Translations under genes and position numbers: made by a program | In this document: positions 9,290-17,987 of the stretch, piece after piece | Numbering within the stretch: position 1 is the stretch's first letter | Layout: every line of letters begins with the position of its first letter | Origin: Pseudoduganella dura | GTDB taxonomy: Bacteria; Pseudomonadota; Gammaproteobacteria; Burkholderiales; Burkholderiaceae_D | NCBI RefSeq assembly: GCF_009727155.1 | Contig: NZ_WNWM01000002.1 | Coordinates: 3,410,001 to 3,474,000, forward strand | Reading direction: 5' to 3' | DNA: 64,000 nt | The notes under the pieces: model-generated | Seen by the model: the letters and a program-made list of their open reading frames with translations, nothing else | Databases searched by the model: none | What the model was told of the DNA's origin: nothing

Positions 9290-9763
9290 ATGCATCAGGG
9301 GACTGACCCCGTCGCCATTGGCCCGTCCCCCTGGCCGCTGACGTTGGCAAGGGGTCTGTCCCCGATATTGTTGGCCGCCGCGTCTTCTTTCGCCCAGGCC
9401 GACGGCATCGCCTCGCCGCTTCCCGGCGCCACGCCTGGCGACCCGCAACGCGGCCGCGCCATCGTCGCCGACCGCCACGTGGGCCTGTGCCGGCTGTGCC
9501 ACACGGCGCCGATTCCGGAAGAACGTTTCCAGGGCGACCTGGCCCCGAACCTCGCCGGTGCCGGCGCGCGCTGGACAGTCCCGCAACTGCGCCTGCGCAT
9601 CGCCGATTCCGCCCGCCTGAACCCAGCCACGATCATGCCGTCCTACTACCGCACTGCAGGCCTGCAGCGCGTGGCGCCGGCCCATGCAGGCAAGACGATC
9701 CTGAGCGCCCAGCAGATCGAGGATGTCGTGGCATACCTGGCGACATTGAAGGATGCGCCATGA
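9290..9763 (+). CDS. soxX: Sulfur-oxidation cytochrome c SoxX
   Basis: The protein has 157 residues, with the mature region from about residue 40. GDPQRGRAIVADR, the haem motif CRLCH, LAPNLAGAGARW, LNPATIMPSYYR (axial Met region) and QQIEDVVAYLATLKD all match SoxX. SoxX joins SoxA to form the haem enzyme that couples sulfur substrates to the SoxYZ carrier in the periplasm. The leader peptide is odd: two 13-bp palindromes lie within its coding sequence (9298-9310 and 9351-9363), making a Pro/Gly-rich, untypical signal sequence. The ATG at 9290 is the only upstream start that fits. The stop overlaps soxY (ATGA). Confidence 0.88.
   Translation: MHQGTDPVAIGPSPWPLTLARGLSPILLAAASSFAQADGIASPLPGATPGDPQRGRAIVADRHVGLCRLCHTAPIPEERFQGDLAPNLAGAGARWTVPQLRLRIADSARLNPATIMPSYYRTAGLQRVAPAHAGKTILSAQQIEDVVAYLATLKDAP
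9298..9363. repeat. Pair of GGGG-N5-CCCC palindromes inside the soxX leader
   Basis: GGGGACTGACCCC (9298-9310) and GGGGTCTGTCCCC (9351-9363) flank 40 bp. They belong to the same short-palindrome family seen between dnaA and dnaN and before mnmE, but here the pair sits within a coding sequence. Confidence 0.6.
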
Positions 9764-10212
9764 CCGTGCCGAACCGCCGCCGCCGGTTGCTGGCTGCCGG
9801 CACGCTGCTGGCGCTGGTGCGCCCGGCCACCGCCGCGCCGCAGGAAATGGCTGCCGCGATCGCCGCCTACACGGGTGGCAAGCCGCCGCAAACGGGCCGC
9901 GTGACATTCGACATCGCCCAGCTGATCGACAACGGCAACGCGGTGCCGGTCACGATCCGCGTCGACAGCCCCATGACGCCGCAGGACCACGTGCCCGGCA
10001 TCGCGATCTTCAACGAGCGCAATCCGGAAACCGACGTGGTGAAATTCACGCTGGGCCCGCGCGCCGGCAAGGCGCAAGTGTCCACGCGCATCCGCCTGGC
10101 CACGTCGCAGAAGCTGGTGGCCGTGGCGAGGATGAGCGACGGCAGCTGCTGGCAGCAGGCCGTGGACGTGATCGTCACCCTTGCCGCCTGCATCGAAGGC
10201 GAGGCGATGTGA
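9760..10212 (+). CDS. soxY: Sulfur-carrier protein SoxY, atypical C-terminus
   Basis: The 150-residue protein has a basic, Tat-like leader (PNRRRRLLAAGTLLALVRPATA) and SoxY features: NGNAVPVTIRVDSPMTPQDHV, FNERNPETDVVKFTLGP and STRIRLATSQKLVAVARMSDG. SoxY carries sulfur intermediates on a cysteine in a C-terminal swinging arm, classically Gly-Gly-Cys-Gly-Gly at the very end. Here the end is VTLAACIEGEAM, so the only Cys of the arm lacks the flanking glycines and is followed by six residues. It may still act as a carrier, but the arm is less flexible. It overlaps soxX by four bases and soxZ by one. Confidence 0.85.
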   Translation: MTVPNRRRRLLAAGTLLALVRPATAAPQEMAAAIAAYTGGKPPQTGRVTFDIAQLIDNGNAVPVTIRVDSPMTPQDHVPGIAIFNERNPETDVVKFTLGPRAGKAQVSTRIRLATSQKLVAVARMSDGSCWQQAVDVIVTLAACIEGEAM

Positions 10213-10535
10213 TGGCACGCGCGCTGGTCCACATGCCCAAGACGGCGAAGCAGGGAGAGGTGATCGAAATCCGCGCATTGATCGCGCATCCGATGGAATC
10301 CGGCTACCGCCCCGGCGCGGACGGCAAGCCGCTGCCGCAGGACATCATCCGCCGCTTCGCCTGCCGGTACGATGGCGAGCAGGTGTTCGCCGCCGAGCTG
10401 CACCCGGCGATCTCCGCTAATCCGTACATCGCCTTCTTCACCGTCGCGACGAAGACGGGCATGCTGGAATTCAGCTGGGCCGGCGACAACGGTTTCTCGC
10501 AGACCGAGCGCATCGCGCTCACAGTCACGCCATGA
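10212..10535 (+). CDS. soxZ: Sulfur-oxidation protein SoxZ
   Basis: This 107-residue protein is a close match to SoxZ from end to end: IRALIAHPMESGYRPGADGK, LPQDIIRRFACRYDG, AELHPAISANPYIAFFTVAT and FSWAGDNGF. It has no signal peptide, as expected, because SoxZ is exported as a complex with Tat-targeted SoxY. SoxZ forms the rigid partner that positions the SoxY carrier arm. The start overlaps the soxY stop (TGATG), and the stop overlaps soxA (ATGA), giving strong translational coupling. Confidence 0.93.
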   Translation: MARALVHMPKTAKQGEVIEIRALIAHPMESGYRPGADGKPLPQDIIRRFACRYDGEQVFAAELHPAISANPYIAFFTVATKTGMLEFSWAGDNGFSQTERIALTVTP

Positions 10536-11278
10536 ACGCGGCGCCTTTCGCGCTGATGTTCGTGGCGCTGGCCGCAGTGGCGCAGGACGCGCGCAGGTCC
10601 GGGTCCGACTTCATGGGTGAATCCACCCGCGCGATGCAGCGCGACGATACCCAGAATCCCGCGATGCTATGGGTTGCGAACGGGGAGGCTGCCTGGAGCG
10701 CGGGGGGGGACAGGAGTTGCGCCGCGTGCCACGGCGATGCGAAAACCGGCATGCGCGGCGTGGCGGCGCGTTTTCCCGCGTTCGACAAGGGCAGCGGGCG
10801 CGTGATCACGCTGGGCCGGCGCATTGAGCAGTGCCGCGTCGGCAAGCAGGGAGCGCCGGCATCCCGGCCGGATTCGGATGAAGTGCTGGCGCTGCAGTCG
10901 TACATCGCATTGCAGTCGCGCGGCATGCCGGTCGCTCCACCGCGCGACGCCGGCACGCGGGCCGCGGCGGAGCGCGGCAGGCAACTGTTCAACCAGCGTA
11001 TCGGCCAGCTGAACATGTCGTGCGCCCAGTGCCACGACGACAACTGGGGCCGCAAGCTGGCCGGCGCCACGATCCCGCAAGGGCACGCGAACGCGTACCC
11101 GATCTACCGGCTCGAATGGCAGGGCATGGGCAGCCTGCAGCGGCGGCTGCGCAACTGCATGACCGGCGTGCGCGCCGCGGTACCGCCGCCGGATGCCCAG
11201 GACCTGGTCGACCTGGAAGCCTGGCTGGCCGTGCGGTCTGAAGGCATGAAGATGGAATCCCCGGGAGTACGGCCATGA
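10532..11278 (+). CDS. soxA: Sulfur-oxidation dihaem cytochrome SoxA
   Basis: The 248-residue precursor has a short leader (to about AVAQ). Two haem-binding motifs are present, CAACH (early) and CAQCH (middle), together with GRRIEQCR and RRLRNCMTGVRA; the last contains the Cys that ligates the active-site haem of SoxA. The tail LVDLEAWLAVRSEGMKMESPGVRP matches the family. With SoxX it would form the SoxAX cytochrome that attaches thiosulfate-type substrates to SoxY. It overlaps genes on both sides by four bases. All catalytic cysteines that can be seen are present. Confidence 0.92.
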   Translation: MNAAPFALMFVALAAVAQDARRSGSDFMGESTRAMQRDDTQNPAMLWVANGEAAWSAGGDRSCAACHGDAKTGMRGVAARFPAFDKGSGRVITLGRRIEQCRVGKQGAPASRPDSDEVLALQSYIALQSRGMPVAPPRDAGTRAAAERGRQLFNQRIGQLNMSCAQCHDDNWGRKLAGATIPQGHANAYPIYRLEWQGMGSLQRRLRNCMTGVRAAVPPPDAQDLVDLEAWLAVRSEGMKMESPGVRP

Positions 11279-11598
11279 GGACGATGACGATGGCGATGAC
11301 ATTGCTGCTGCTGGCGTTGGCGTGTGCCCCGGCATTCGCGGCCCAACCGGTATCGGCCGGCGAGCGGCTGGCGGCCACCTGCACCGCCTGCCACGGCGCG
11401 CGTGTGAACGCGACGGAAAATGCCGTGCTGCCGCCGCTGGCCGGCCAGCCGAAGGAGACGCTGCTGGCGAGCCTGAAGGCGTTCAAGGAAGGCAGCCGGC
11501 CCGCCACGATCATGACCCAGCTGGCGAAGGGTTATACGGACGAACAGCTCGAACAGGTCGCCGCGTGGTTCGCCGCGCAGAAGGGAGACCGGCCATGA
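11275..11598 (+). CDS. Small c-type cytochrome (SoxE/FccA-like)
   Basis: A 107-residue monohaem cytochrome c with a signal peptide (hydrophobic run MTLLLLALACAPAFA) and one haem motif, CTACHG, followed by LPPLAGQPKETLLASLKAFK. The distal Met is probably in ATIMTQLAKGYTDEQL. This is the class I c553-like fold found as the electron-accepting partner of flavocytochrome c sulfide dehydrogenase. The gene overlaps both soxA and the flavoprotein gene (ATGA at each junction), which supports that pairing. It is shorter than dihaem FccA, so it resembles SoxE. Confidence 0.85.
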   Translation: MRTMTMAMTLLLLALACAPAFAAQPVSAGERLAATCTACHGARVNATENAVLPPLAGQPKETLLASLKAFKEGSRPATIMTQLAKGYTDEQLEQVAAWFAAQKGDRP

Positions 11599-12851
11599 AG
11601 CGCCGCGAACTGCTGCAGGCCGCCGGCGCGGCGGTGGTGCTGTCCGGTTGCGCCGCCGTGGCGCCCCGCGCGAAGCCGCACGTGGTCGTCATCGGCGGCG
11701 GCTACGGCGGCGCGACGGCCGCGCGCTACGTGCGCATGTGGAGTGGTGGCGAAGTCGACGTCACGCTGGTGGAACCGAATGCGGCATTCGTTTCGTGCCC
11801 GTTGTCGAACCTGGTGCTGGGCGGTTCGCGCCGGATCGGCGACCTGACATACGGCTACGACGCGCTCGCGGCCCGTCATGGGGTGCGCATCGTGCGGGAC
11901 AGCGTCACGAGTATCGATATCGACAAGCGCACGGTGGCGCTGGCGAGCGGCGGCCGGCTGGCCTACGACCGCCTGATCGTCTCGCCAGGCATCGAATTCC
12001 TGTTCGCTGAACTGCCGGGCATGGCAGCCGATGGCCCGATCCTCCATGCATGGAAAGCCGGCGCGCAGACGGTCGCGCTGCGCGCGCAGCTCGAAGCCAT
12101 GCCCGATGGCGGCGTGTATGCGCTGACGGTGCCGCCGGCGCCGTACCGCTGCCCGCCCGGTCCGTACGAGCGAGCTTGCCAGGTGGCGCATTACTTCAGC
12201 CGCCACAAGCCGCGCTCGAAGGTGCTGCTGCTCGATGCGAACGAGGATGTGGTTTCGAAAGGGCCGCTGTTCAAGAAGATCTGGAAAGAACGCTATGGCG
12301 GCATCGTCGAATATCGGCCGGGCTTTCGTGCGGTGGAGATCGATGCGGCCGGCCGCACCGCCGTTTCCGAGCTGGGCGAAAAGGTGAAGGCGGACGTACT
12401 CAATGCGATACCGCCGCACCGCGCCGGCGCGATCGCTTCCGGTGCCGGGCTCGCGAACGTGAACGGGCGCTGGTGCGAAGTCGATTTCCTCACGTTCGCA
12501 TCGGCGCGGGTACCGAACGTGCACGTGATCGGCGACGCGATCCAGACTGCGCCGCTGATGCCCAAGTCCGCCCACATGGCGAACCAGCATGCCAAGATAT
12601 GCGCCGCGGCGGTCGTCGACCTGCTCGCCGGCCGTGCGCCGAACCCCGCGCCGGTGCTGACCAACACCTGCTACAGCTTCGTGTCCGACCAGGATGTGAT
12701 CCACGTCGCTTCCGTGCACGCCTGGGATGCGGCCAGGAAAACGCTGCTCGTGGTGGCGGGGTCCGGCGGCGTGTCGAAGGAGGCGAACTCGCTGGAAGGG
12801 GCGTATGCGATGAACTGGGCCGCCAATATCCGGGCCGATACGCTGGGGTGA
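11595..12851 (+). CDS. Flavocytochrome c sulfide dehydrogenase-like flavoprotein (SoxF/FccB)
   Basis: The 418-residue protein starts with a twin-arginine-like lipoprotein-style leader (MKRRELLQAAGAAVV then LSGCAA). An FAD-binding Rossmann motif follows (HVVVIGGGYGGATAARYVR). FVSCPLSNLVLGG carries the Cys that covalently holds FAD in known FccB, and PPAPYRCPPGPYERA and RWCEVDFLTF supply the likely redox-active cysteine pair. The C-terminal FCSD domain shows TNTCYSFV. It should oxidise sulfide or a polysulfide-type substrate and reduce the small cytochrome encoded upstream. It is the last gene of the operon. Confidence 0.9.
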   Translation: MKRRELLQAAGAAVVLSGCAAVAPRAKPHVVVIGGGYGGATAARYVRMWSGGEVDVTLVEPNAAFVSCPLSNLVLGGSRRIGDLTYGYDALAARHGVRIVRDSVTSIDIDKRTVALASGGRLAYDRLIVSPGIEFLFAELPGMAADGPILHAWKAGAQTVALRAQLEAMPDGGVYALTVPPAPYRCPPGPYERACQVAHYFSRHKPRSKVLLLDANEDVVSKGPLFKKIWKERYGGIVEYRPGFRAVEIDAAGRTAVSELGEKVKADVLNAIPPHRAGAIASGAGLANVNGRWCEVDFLTFASARVPNVHVIGDAIQTAPLMPKSAHMANQHAKICAAAVVDLLAGRAPNPAPVLTNTCYSFVSDQDVIHVASVHAWDAARKTLLVVAGSGGVSKEANSLEGAYAMNWAANIRADTLG

Positions 12852-12889
12852 GCTGCGGCCCGCCCGGAGGCTTCGCCCGGTGACTCCGC

Positions 12890-12895
12890 TATAAT
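12890..12895 (+). promoter_or_regulatory. Candidate -10 box upstream of the YgjV-like gene
   Basis: A perfect TATAAT lies 29 bp before the ATG at 12925. No convincing -35 box is seen at the proper distance. Confidence 0.35.
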
Positions 12896-12924
12896 CGCCG
12901 GCCGCTTTCCACCCTTTCCGTTTC

Positions 12925-13437
12925 ATGCCCATCGACTGGTTCTCGCCGGCGCAATGCGTCGGCTACGTTGCGTTCGTGCTCGGCGTCGGCTCCTTCCTGC
13001 AGACCGACGACCGCCGCTTCAAATTGTTCATGGCCGGCGAATGCCTGGCGTACGTCGTGCACTTCGCGCTGCTCGGCAACCCGACGGCCGTGGCAAGTTC
13101 CACGATGTCGCTGCTGCGTTCGCTGCTGGCGCTGCGCACCCGCTCGGTCTGGGTGGCGCTGGCGGTCGTGGCGATCAACATCGCCCTCGGACTTTACCTG
13201 GCAAGGCAGCCCAGCGACTGGCTGCCGCTGACCGCATCGTGCCTGGGCACGCTGGCGCTGTTCCTGTTGCAGGGTATTCCGATGCGGCTGGTGATGCTGG
13301 TGGGGACGTTCTGCTGGATCGCCAACAACGTGATCGCCGGTTCGGTCGGCGGCACGGCGCTGGAAGTGGTGGTTGCCTTGGTCAATATCGTGACTATTGG
13401 GCGGATGGCGCGGCAACGGGCGGCGCTGGTCGCCTGA
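12925..13437 (+). CDS. YgjV-family inner membrane protein
   Basis: The 170-residue protein is almost wholly hydrophobic, with five to six membrane segments. It shows the YgjV pattern: an N-terminal GYVAFVLGVGSFLQTDDRRF, a central SLLRSLLALRTRS loop and a C-terminal FCWIANNVIAGSVGG helix pair. The physiological role of YgjV proteins is unknown; they have been suggested to be small transport or stress proteins. It stands alone downstream of the sox operon and upstream of the AT-rich island, so it may mark the old chromosome boundary. Confidence 0.75.
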   Translation: MPIDWFSPAQCVGYVAFVLGVGSFLQTDDRRFKLFMAGECLAYVVHFALLGNPTAVASSTMSLLRSLLALRTRSVWVALAVVAINIALGLYLARQPSDWLPLTASCLGTLALFLLQGIPMRLVMLVGTFCWIANNVIAGSVGGTALEVVVALVNIVTIGRMARQRAALVA

Positions 13438-14027
13438 TTGCCGGAGATGGAAAGTCTCTTGGTATTGTTTCCCGAAACAGCGAGTAAACAAGCTCCATGG
13501 CAATACAAACTCGAACTCAGGTTGGCGAATTTTCCCAATGACGGTTAAGACTGGTCAGTCCGGTTCCGCCCCAAGGAGACGTTTACCCATCAGTCCTGGA
13601 GTACACCCCAGGAGTCAGGTTTGCATTTTGAAGTGATGGCTGGCCGGAATGGGCCAATCATCGAGAGGCCATCGCCGCCGTGCGGGGTTTGGTGAACAGA
13701 TTTTTTGCTGAGAAGATTAATTCAAGAACTAAGCTTGGTGACCCAATATCAGGTTCCGGTACCGGATTTTCCGAATATTGTGAGACTGGGCCAATTTGGT
13801 TATGTGCTAAATAGTAAGTAGATATATGACTATTTTATTGAAAATTAAACAATATCTTGCCACAAGACATTAAGTAAAAAATAAATCTGCTACGTTGCAT
13901 TATTATCTTTAAAAGAAGATAATGAGCTGACTATGGTTTGGCAAGTATTCCTGCGGAGGATCGTAATGGTGGGCGGTGATAACACAAGTAACACCACCGG
14001 GAGGTGGGGTTACTGTGTAACGGCTAC
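13438..14027. other. AT-rich intergenic region at island edge, no gene seen
   Basis: Base composition drops visibly after 13680, with long A/T runs near 13800-13920. It contains copy A of the 64-bp direct repeat (13614-13677) and a weak hairpin (CCACC/GGTGG near 13997-14010) just past the lyase stop. No supported coding sequence was found. Confidence 0.6.
13614..13677. repeat. Imperfect 64-bp direct repeat, copy A
   Basis: This stretch matches 17166-17229 without gaps at most positions. Shared blocks include GTCAGGT, ATTTTGAAGTG, GGCCGGA, TTGGGCC/ATGGGCC and ATCATCGAGAGGC. It brackets the lyase gene on the left. Confidence 0.75.
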
Positions 14028-16787
14028 TTACTCAGAGATTTGTACTTTTTCGCGGTCGAAATGTAGTGCTTTGCCGTTGAACTGCAGAGTATATTTTAAT
14101 CCCTCGATGTATTTGACCGGTACATCGTCAGCATCATTGCAATCCTCTGTAATAACTGTAACTCCGCTGTATATGGAAGAAAGGTTATCCGTGGTGTACG
14201 TTGTATGGAATTGAGTGGTTTCAGGAATCAGTATCCCGTCTTTGTCTGTTGGTTCGGGATAGTATTTTCCCATGGATTCCGTTGTCCATTTTCCATTATA
14301 TCCATGATATACGACGCAAACATCGCTGCCGTCCTTCCGTCGCACCCTGATCATTCGATCACTCGTGGAGCTGGGGAGAGATACTGGTTTCAAAGTCTGG
14401 AAATTTGCTTCCCATCGACGTGGAATCGGGCTTTCAGCATAATCATAAATAACAGCGATGCCGGCTTTTCGATTGTAAGCAACCGTGCGTATCGCCTTGT
14501 TAAGAAGTGGCTGCCATTGGGGTGTTGCTTTATCGGTAAACTGACGATATGCATTGGTGGCATCACCCGTAGCGATTGACCAGGGTTTATCATCGTCATC
14601 TTTATGGTAATAATTAATCAACTTCCCACTCGCTTGCATTGAAAAAACGGGCAAATTTGGTTTGTCAGTATTGTAAGCCTGGCCGAGGCCATCATCGAAT
14701 GTAATGGCATTTTTAAACCTTGTCGCACGTCGCGTTGCCTGATATACCTCGCCTCCATAGGAGGGATAAATCCCGCCAGAAATGAAGATATCTTCGCCTC
14801 TTGAGACAAATGTAAATGCATTATTGTCAGCATGATTATGGCTGAACGATCCGAGCTTGCTTGACCGGAAGTAAAGGCTCGATCGGAGAGGGTCGGAAGA
14901 TATGGAATGCATTGCTACCGTTCCAGCGTCTTCGAATAGATAGGAAGCCGGCAGGATTGGCGTATTTCCCGGAGCTGAAATCTGCGAATCTATTCCATAC
15001 ATCAAGAAGGAGTAGATTGACTTAACTACAGTTGGCACTGTCTCAGTAGTCTCGGTGGCATACCATTGATCAATCTCGCGACGTGAAAGATGAGCAAACA
15101 GGCGATAAGTTGAGTGTGCATATGATAGATATGTTCCACGTTTTTCTGTTGCATCGCCAAACGCCCCCATCACTGAATCGAAAATCCGGTGACGTGGAGT
15201 GAATGCGATGAAATTATTCACTATGTTAGCGAACGGCGGCGTTTCATGCAGATTCGCACCTGCTATGATCCGATATGTTGCGAGCATGGGGGCATAAATT
15301 TCCATGGCCATCCAGCCATAGAAAGTGCCGTCGCCAAGGGCGCTGTCGGCACTGCCTCCCCAAGCGCCCATTGTAGTAACCATGCGCTCCCATGATTTTG
15401 CAAGTTGCTGGTAGTTTGCATCGATCTCGTAATTTTTTGTTTGTATTCCGGATGCATACATCAGTGTTTGGGTAACGTAATGTACTGCCGCGAGATTATG
15501 GGAGTCGAGAGGTTTTCTGGATAGGTTGGAGTAATAGCTGTCGCCATTTAGATTACCGTCGAGTTTGGTTGTGGTAATCTGTAATCGTTCGTTAATCGCA
15601 ACAATCACTGTGTTAATTTGCGCTTCGGACATTTGGTTCTGCAACAGATCCAGGCCTAACGCCAGCGTGCTCATGATGACACGATTTGCTTGGTCATCAA
15701 TATATTCGCTGGTAACACCGTCTAGCCCAGTTTTCCATGTTGCAGTGGCAACCATGCGGTCAATAGCCTTGGTGCGGTAACGGGCAATTGCCGTGGCGTC
15801 AAGGCTGGTATCCAAGTGCGATGCAAATGCTAGCCATTCCACTGCATTCATCTGTGCTTTTGCTACATTGAATGCTTGCTCTTTTGTTGCCGGCTCGGGT
15901 AAAACAACAGAGTTAGTGTAATCTTTATTGCCGATATCAACCTGTTTTGCTTGATAAAAATATTTGTCGAAAGCAGGCTTCTCCAGGCCCGCCGCGATTT
16001 TCTGCTGCAATATAGCGGCGGATATTGGCTGCTTGTTGGCATCGCGTGGTAAAACCCGCGGATGCGGACGTGCCATGACTGCTGCAATTACGGCACTTGC
16101 TGCAGGCATGTTCGCATATTTCATTTCGTTAAAAATGAAACGGCGTTCATTGCTTGTCTTTGCCTGGTTGTTTCTGTTGATGTATGATACCTTCCAAATA
16201 TAAGAGCCGGGCGTCATAATATTTGACGGCAGGATAATACGTGGAGTGGTCGTGTTCGTCGTATAAACAACTTGTCTTGTGTTGTCGGAGTTTACGCGGC
16301 TCAGGGTGAAAGTCATATTAACCCCCGTTGCCATATCTGGTACTTGTGGCCAAACAAATATGGGCTGGGTTACTTTTACTTCTGTGCAATCGCGAGGTTC
16401 AATGCGTGGAACGAAATGATTCGTAAAAAAGTCCGCTGTGGTGAATGTGCAGCCGGGAACGTAAGCCTCTGTAATCCTTTCTCCATTAAGCATTTTCCCT
16501 GGTTGTGGCGTTATGGTTTTGGAGACGATGTTCCCGGCAATATCACTGACATCGAGCTTGTAACTCACTGCGCTGCTAGCTGCTGCCGATGGTATGACGA
16601 CATTGGTCGAATTGCCAGTCACTGCAAGTCCGTTCAATATAATCCTAGTGGCACCCTCGACTTTCCAATACAAATTGATACTTTGCCCTGGGACGACATG
16701 GTTTGAATCGGAATAAAAATATTCGATTGTCGGAGCAGCCTGTGCTACTCCCATAAGAGAAATAGATAATGCAAGAAATTTGATCAC
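14028..16787 (-). CDS. Secreted heparinase II/III-like polysaccharide lyase
   Basis: The 919-residue protein has a signal peptide (MIKFLALSISLMGVAQAA). An Ig-like region follows (about 20-95), then a beta-sandwich region with IFVWPQVPD, then the start of a helical toroid at RPHPRVLPRDANK. The C-terminal heparinase II/III beta-domain has SFSHNHADNNAF (His650, His652, Asp654) and EDIFISGGIYPSYGG. This family cleaves uronic-acid-containing polysaccharides by beta-elimination; the exact substrate cannot be deduced. The GTG start has GGAG seven bases upstream. The gene is AT-richer than its neighbours and lies between direct repeats, which suggests horizontal acquisition. No transporter or sugar kinase genes accompany it. 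Confidence 0.8.
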   Translation of the reverse strand: MIKFLALSISLMGVAQAAPTIEYFYSDSNHVVPGQSINLYWKVEGATRIILNGLAVTGNSTNVVIPSAAASSAVSYKLDVSDIAGNIVSKTITPQPGKMLNGERITEAYVPGCTFTTADFFTNHFVPRIEPRDCTEVKVTQPIFVWPQVPDMATGVNMTFTLSRVNSDNTRQVVYTTNTTTPRIILPSNIMTPGSYIWKVSYINRNNQAKTSNERRFIFNEMKYANMPAASAVIAAVMARPHPRVLPRDANKQPISAAILQQKIAAGLEKPAFDKYFYQAKQVDIGNKDYTNSVVLPEPATKEQAFNVAKAQMNAVEWLAFASHLDTSLDATAIARYRTKAIDRMVATATWKTGLDGVTSEYIDDQANRVIMSTLALGLDLLQNQMSEAQINTVIVAINERLQITTTKLDGNLNGDSYYSNLSRKPLDSHNLAAVHYVTQTLMYASGIQTKNYEIDANYQQLAKSWERMVTTMGAWGGSADSALGDGTFYGWMAMEIYAPMLATYRIIAGANLHETPPFANIVNNFIAFTPRHRIFDSVMGAFGDATEKRGTYLSYAHSTYRLFAHLSRREIDQWYATETTETVPTVVKSIYSFLMYGIDSQISAPGNTPILPASYLFEDAGTVAMHSISSDPLRSSLYFRSSKLGSFSHNHADNNAFTFVSRGEDIFISGGIYPSYGGEVYQATRRATRFKNAITFDDGLGQAYNTDKPNLPVFSMQASGKLINYYHKDDDDKPWSIATGDATNAYRQFTDKATPQWQPLLNKAIRTVAYNRKAGIAVIYDYAESPIPRRWEANFQTLKPVSLPSSTSDRMIRVRRKDGSDVCVVYHGYNGKWTTESMGKYYPEPTDKDGILIPETTQFHTTYTTDNLSSIYSGVTVITEDCNDADDVPVKYIEGLKYTLQFNGKALHFDREKVQISE

Positions 16788-17009
16788 GATGGACTCCGTT
16801 CAGGTCAGTATGAATACTCTTTGGCTTTACAGTCGAGAACGAGCAGAATGGAACTACCAAGTTACTAGTCTCTGAAAAATTTTTTGTAAAACCCATAAAA
16901 TTATACGTGATAATTGCCTTATTTATAATAAAAACCGAATTATTTTCTAGACTTTGCTGATTTGATACAAAAATCTGTGAGAAGAGATAGCACGCGCTTG
17001 AAGCTGGGA

Positions 17010-17183
17010 GACTTGGTGCACTATCACGCATTGGGATTGCCGGAGCCGAGCAAGGCAGATGTGCGTCTCACCCGTACGTTAGTCCAGGCACTGAACTTTG
17101 TTGATATCCGTGTGGCGGACCACATTATTGTGGCCGAGACTCGACACACTCGTTCGCCGAACACCGTCAGGTATAAATTTTGA
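17010..17183 (+). pseudogene. Truncated radC-like (JAB/MPN domain) remnant
   Basis: A frame of about 55 codons reads HYHALGLPEPSKADVRLTRT, then LVQALNFVDIRVADHIIVAE. This parallels the end of RadC/YeeS proteins (HNHPSG-x-PSxAD then LxDHIIVG). The metal-binding HNHPSG motif has become HYHALG. The upstream two-thirds of the gene is absent, and the tail after IIVAE is unrelated. RadC-like genes are frequent in mobile islands. It is non-functional as it stands. Confidence 0.65.
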
Positions 17184-17229
17184 AGTGCTGACCGGCCGGA
17201 TTGGGCCGATCATCGAGAGGCTATTACCG
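17166..17229. repeat. Imperfect 64-bp direct repeat, copy B
   Basis: This is the right-hand partner of 13614-13677 in the same orientation, beginning within the last codons of the radC remnant. The two copies enclose the lyase gene. Confidence 0.75.
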
Positions 17230-17987
17230 CGAGTCAGCTGCTGCTAATGCTGAACAAACTGTCCCTAAGTCTGTCGCCCCGGGCAATCAGGATGCGCAGA
17301 CTGGAAATGGCAGCACGGCTGCTACCGCAGCACAGGACGCACAAGTTCAGGTGAACTGGCGCTCCATCGAGCGCGGCAATGCTCAGTGATCGGCAGCTTT
17401 AAGCCGTCACGACGGTAGTAGCCCTCACGGCTGCTTCGTTTGGACATGCCACTCAGCAGGTTGCAACTGCAACAGGGAAATGCAGTGTCGCGGTAGCTGC
17501 GTCCGTTCAGGCGAAAGTCGTCGTTAATAACTACTGTGACGAGACGACGGCTGCTACCGTAAGCAAACTAGGACCATAGCCGAGAAAACTGCAACGCGCA
17601 TGCATCAGTTGGAAGCGGGTGAATTCCACCGTCGACCCATACGCCGATATCGCCAATAGCCATTTCGAAGATTTCTATTTTTTTTATCATCAGACACAAT
17701 GTTGCTCGTTTTCAGTGCGCAATTATTGGTGCAAGCCAAGTGCTTCAATGACCGCTCCTGGCCGAAACCGGAAGTCAGCCGAAGCCTACTTTACCTTAGC
17801 TTGGCAGTGACGGCCAGCCAGCAGTGAGGCAGCGCGGCTCGTCTTCACAGCAACCTTATTAGTTCTTCTCGACTGTTGTTTTTCCTTTAATTCGCTACCG
17901 ACTAGACTTTCGGGGGACTGCCAAACCGTCCAGCCGGTGTTATTTTTTTCACACCCAACGCAGCACCTAACTTCGAAAGGGCAATAA

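Larger units (their letters stand above)
16788..17987. other. 1.2-kb gene-poor stretch with decayed remnants
   Basis: It holds the promoter side of the lyase, a radC remnant (17010-17183), repeat copy B (17166-17229), and then about 700 bp of Ala/Thr/Gln-rich frames interrupted by stops, which look like eroded coding DNA. No intact gene is supported. Confidence 0.6.

Noticed and set aside
7026..9350. 774-codon minus-strand ORF opposite iorB
   Set aside because: Antisense shadow; the plus strand has clear molybdenum hydroxylase motifs.
17235..17600. A 62-codon ORF and neighbouring Ala/Thr-rich frames as real genes
   Set aside because: No ribosome-binding site, no domain, and frames are broken by stops; more like eroded DNA.
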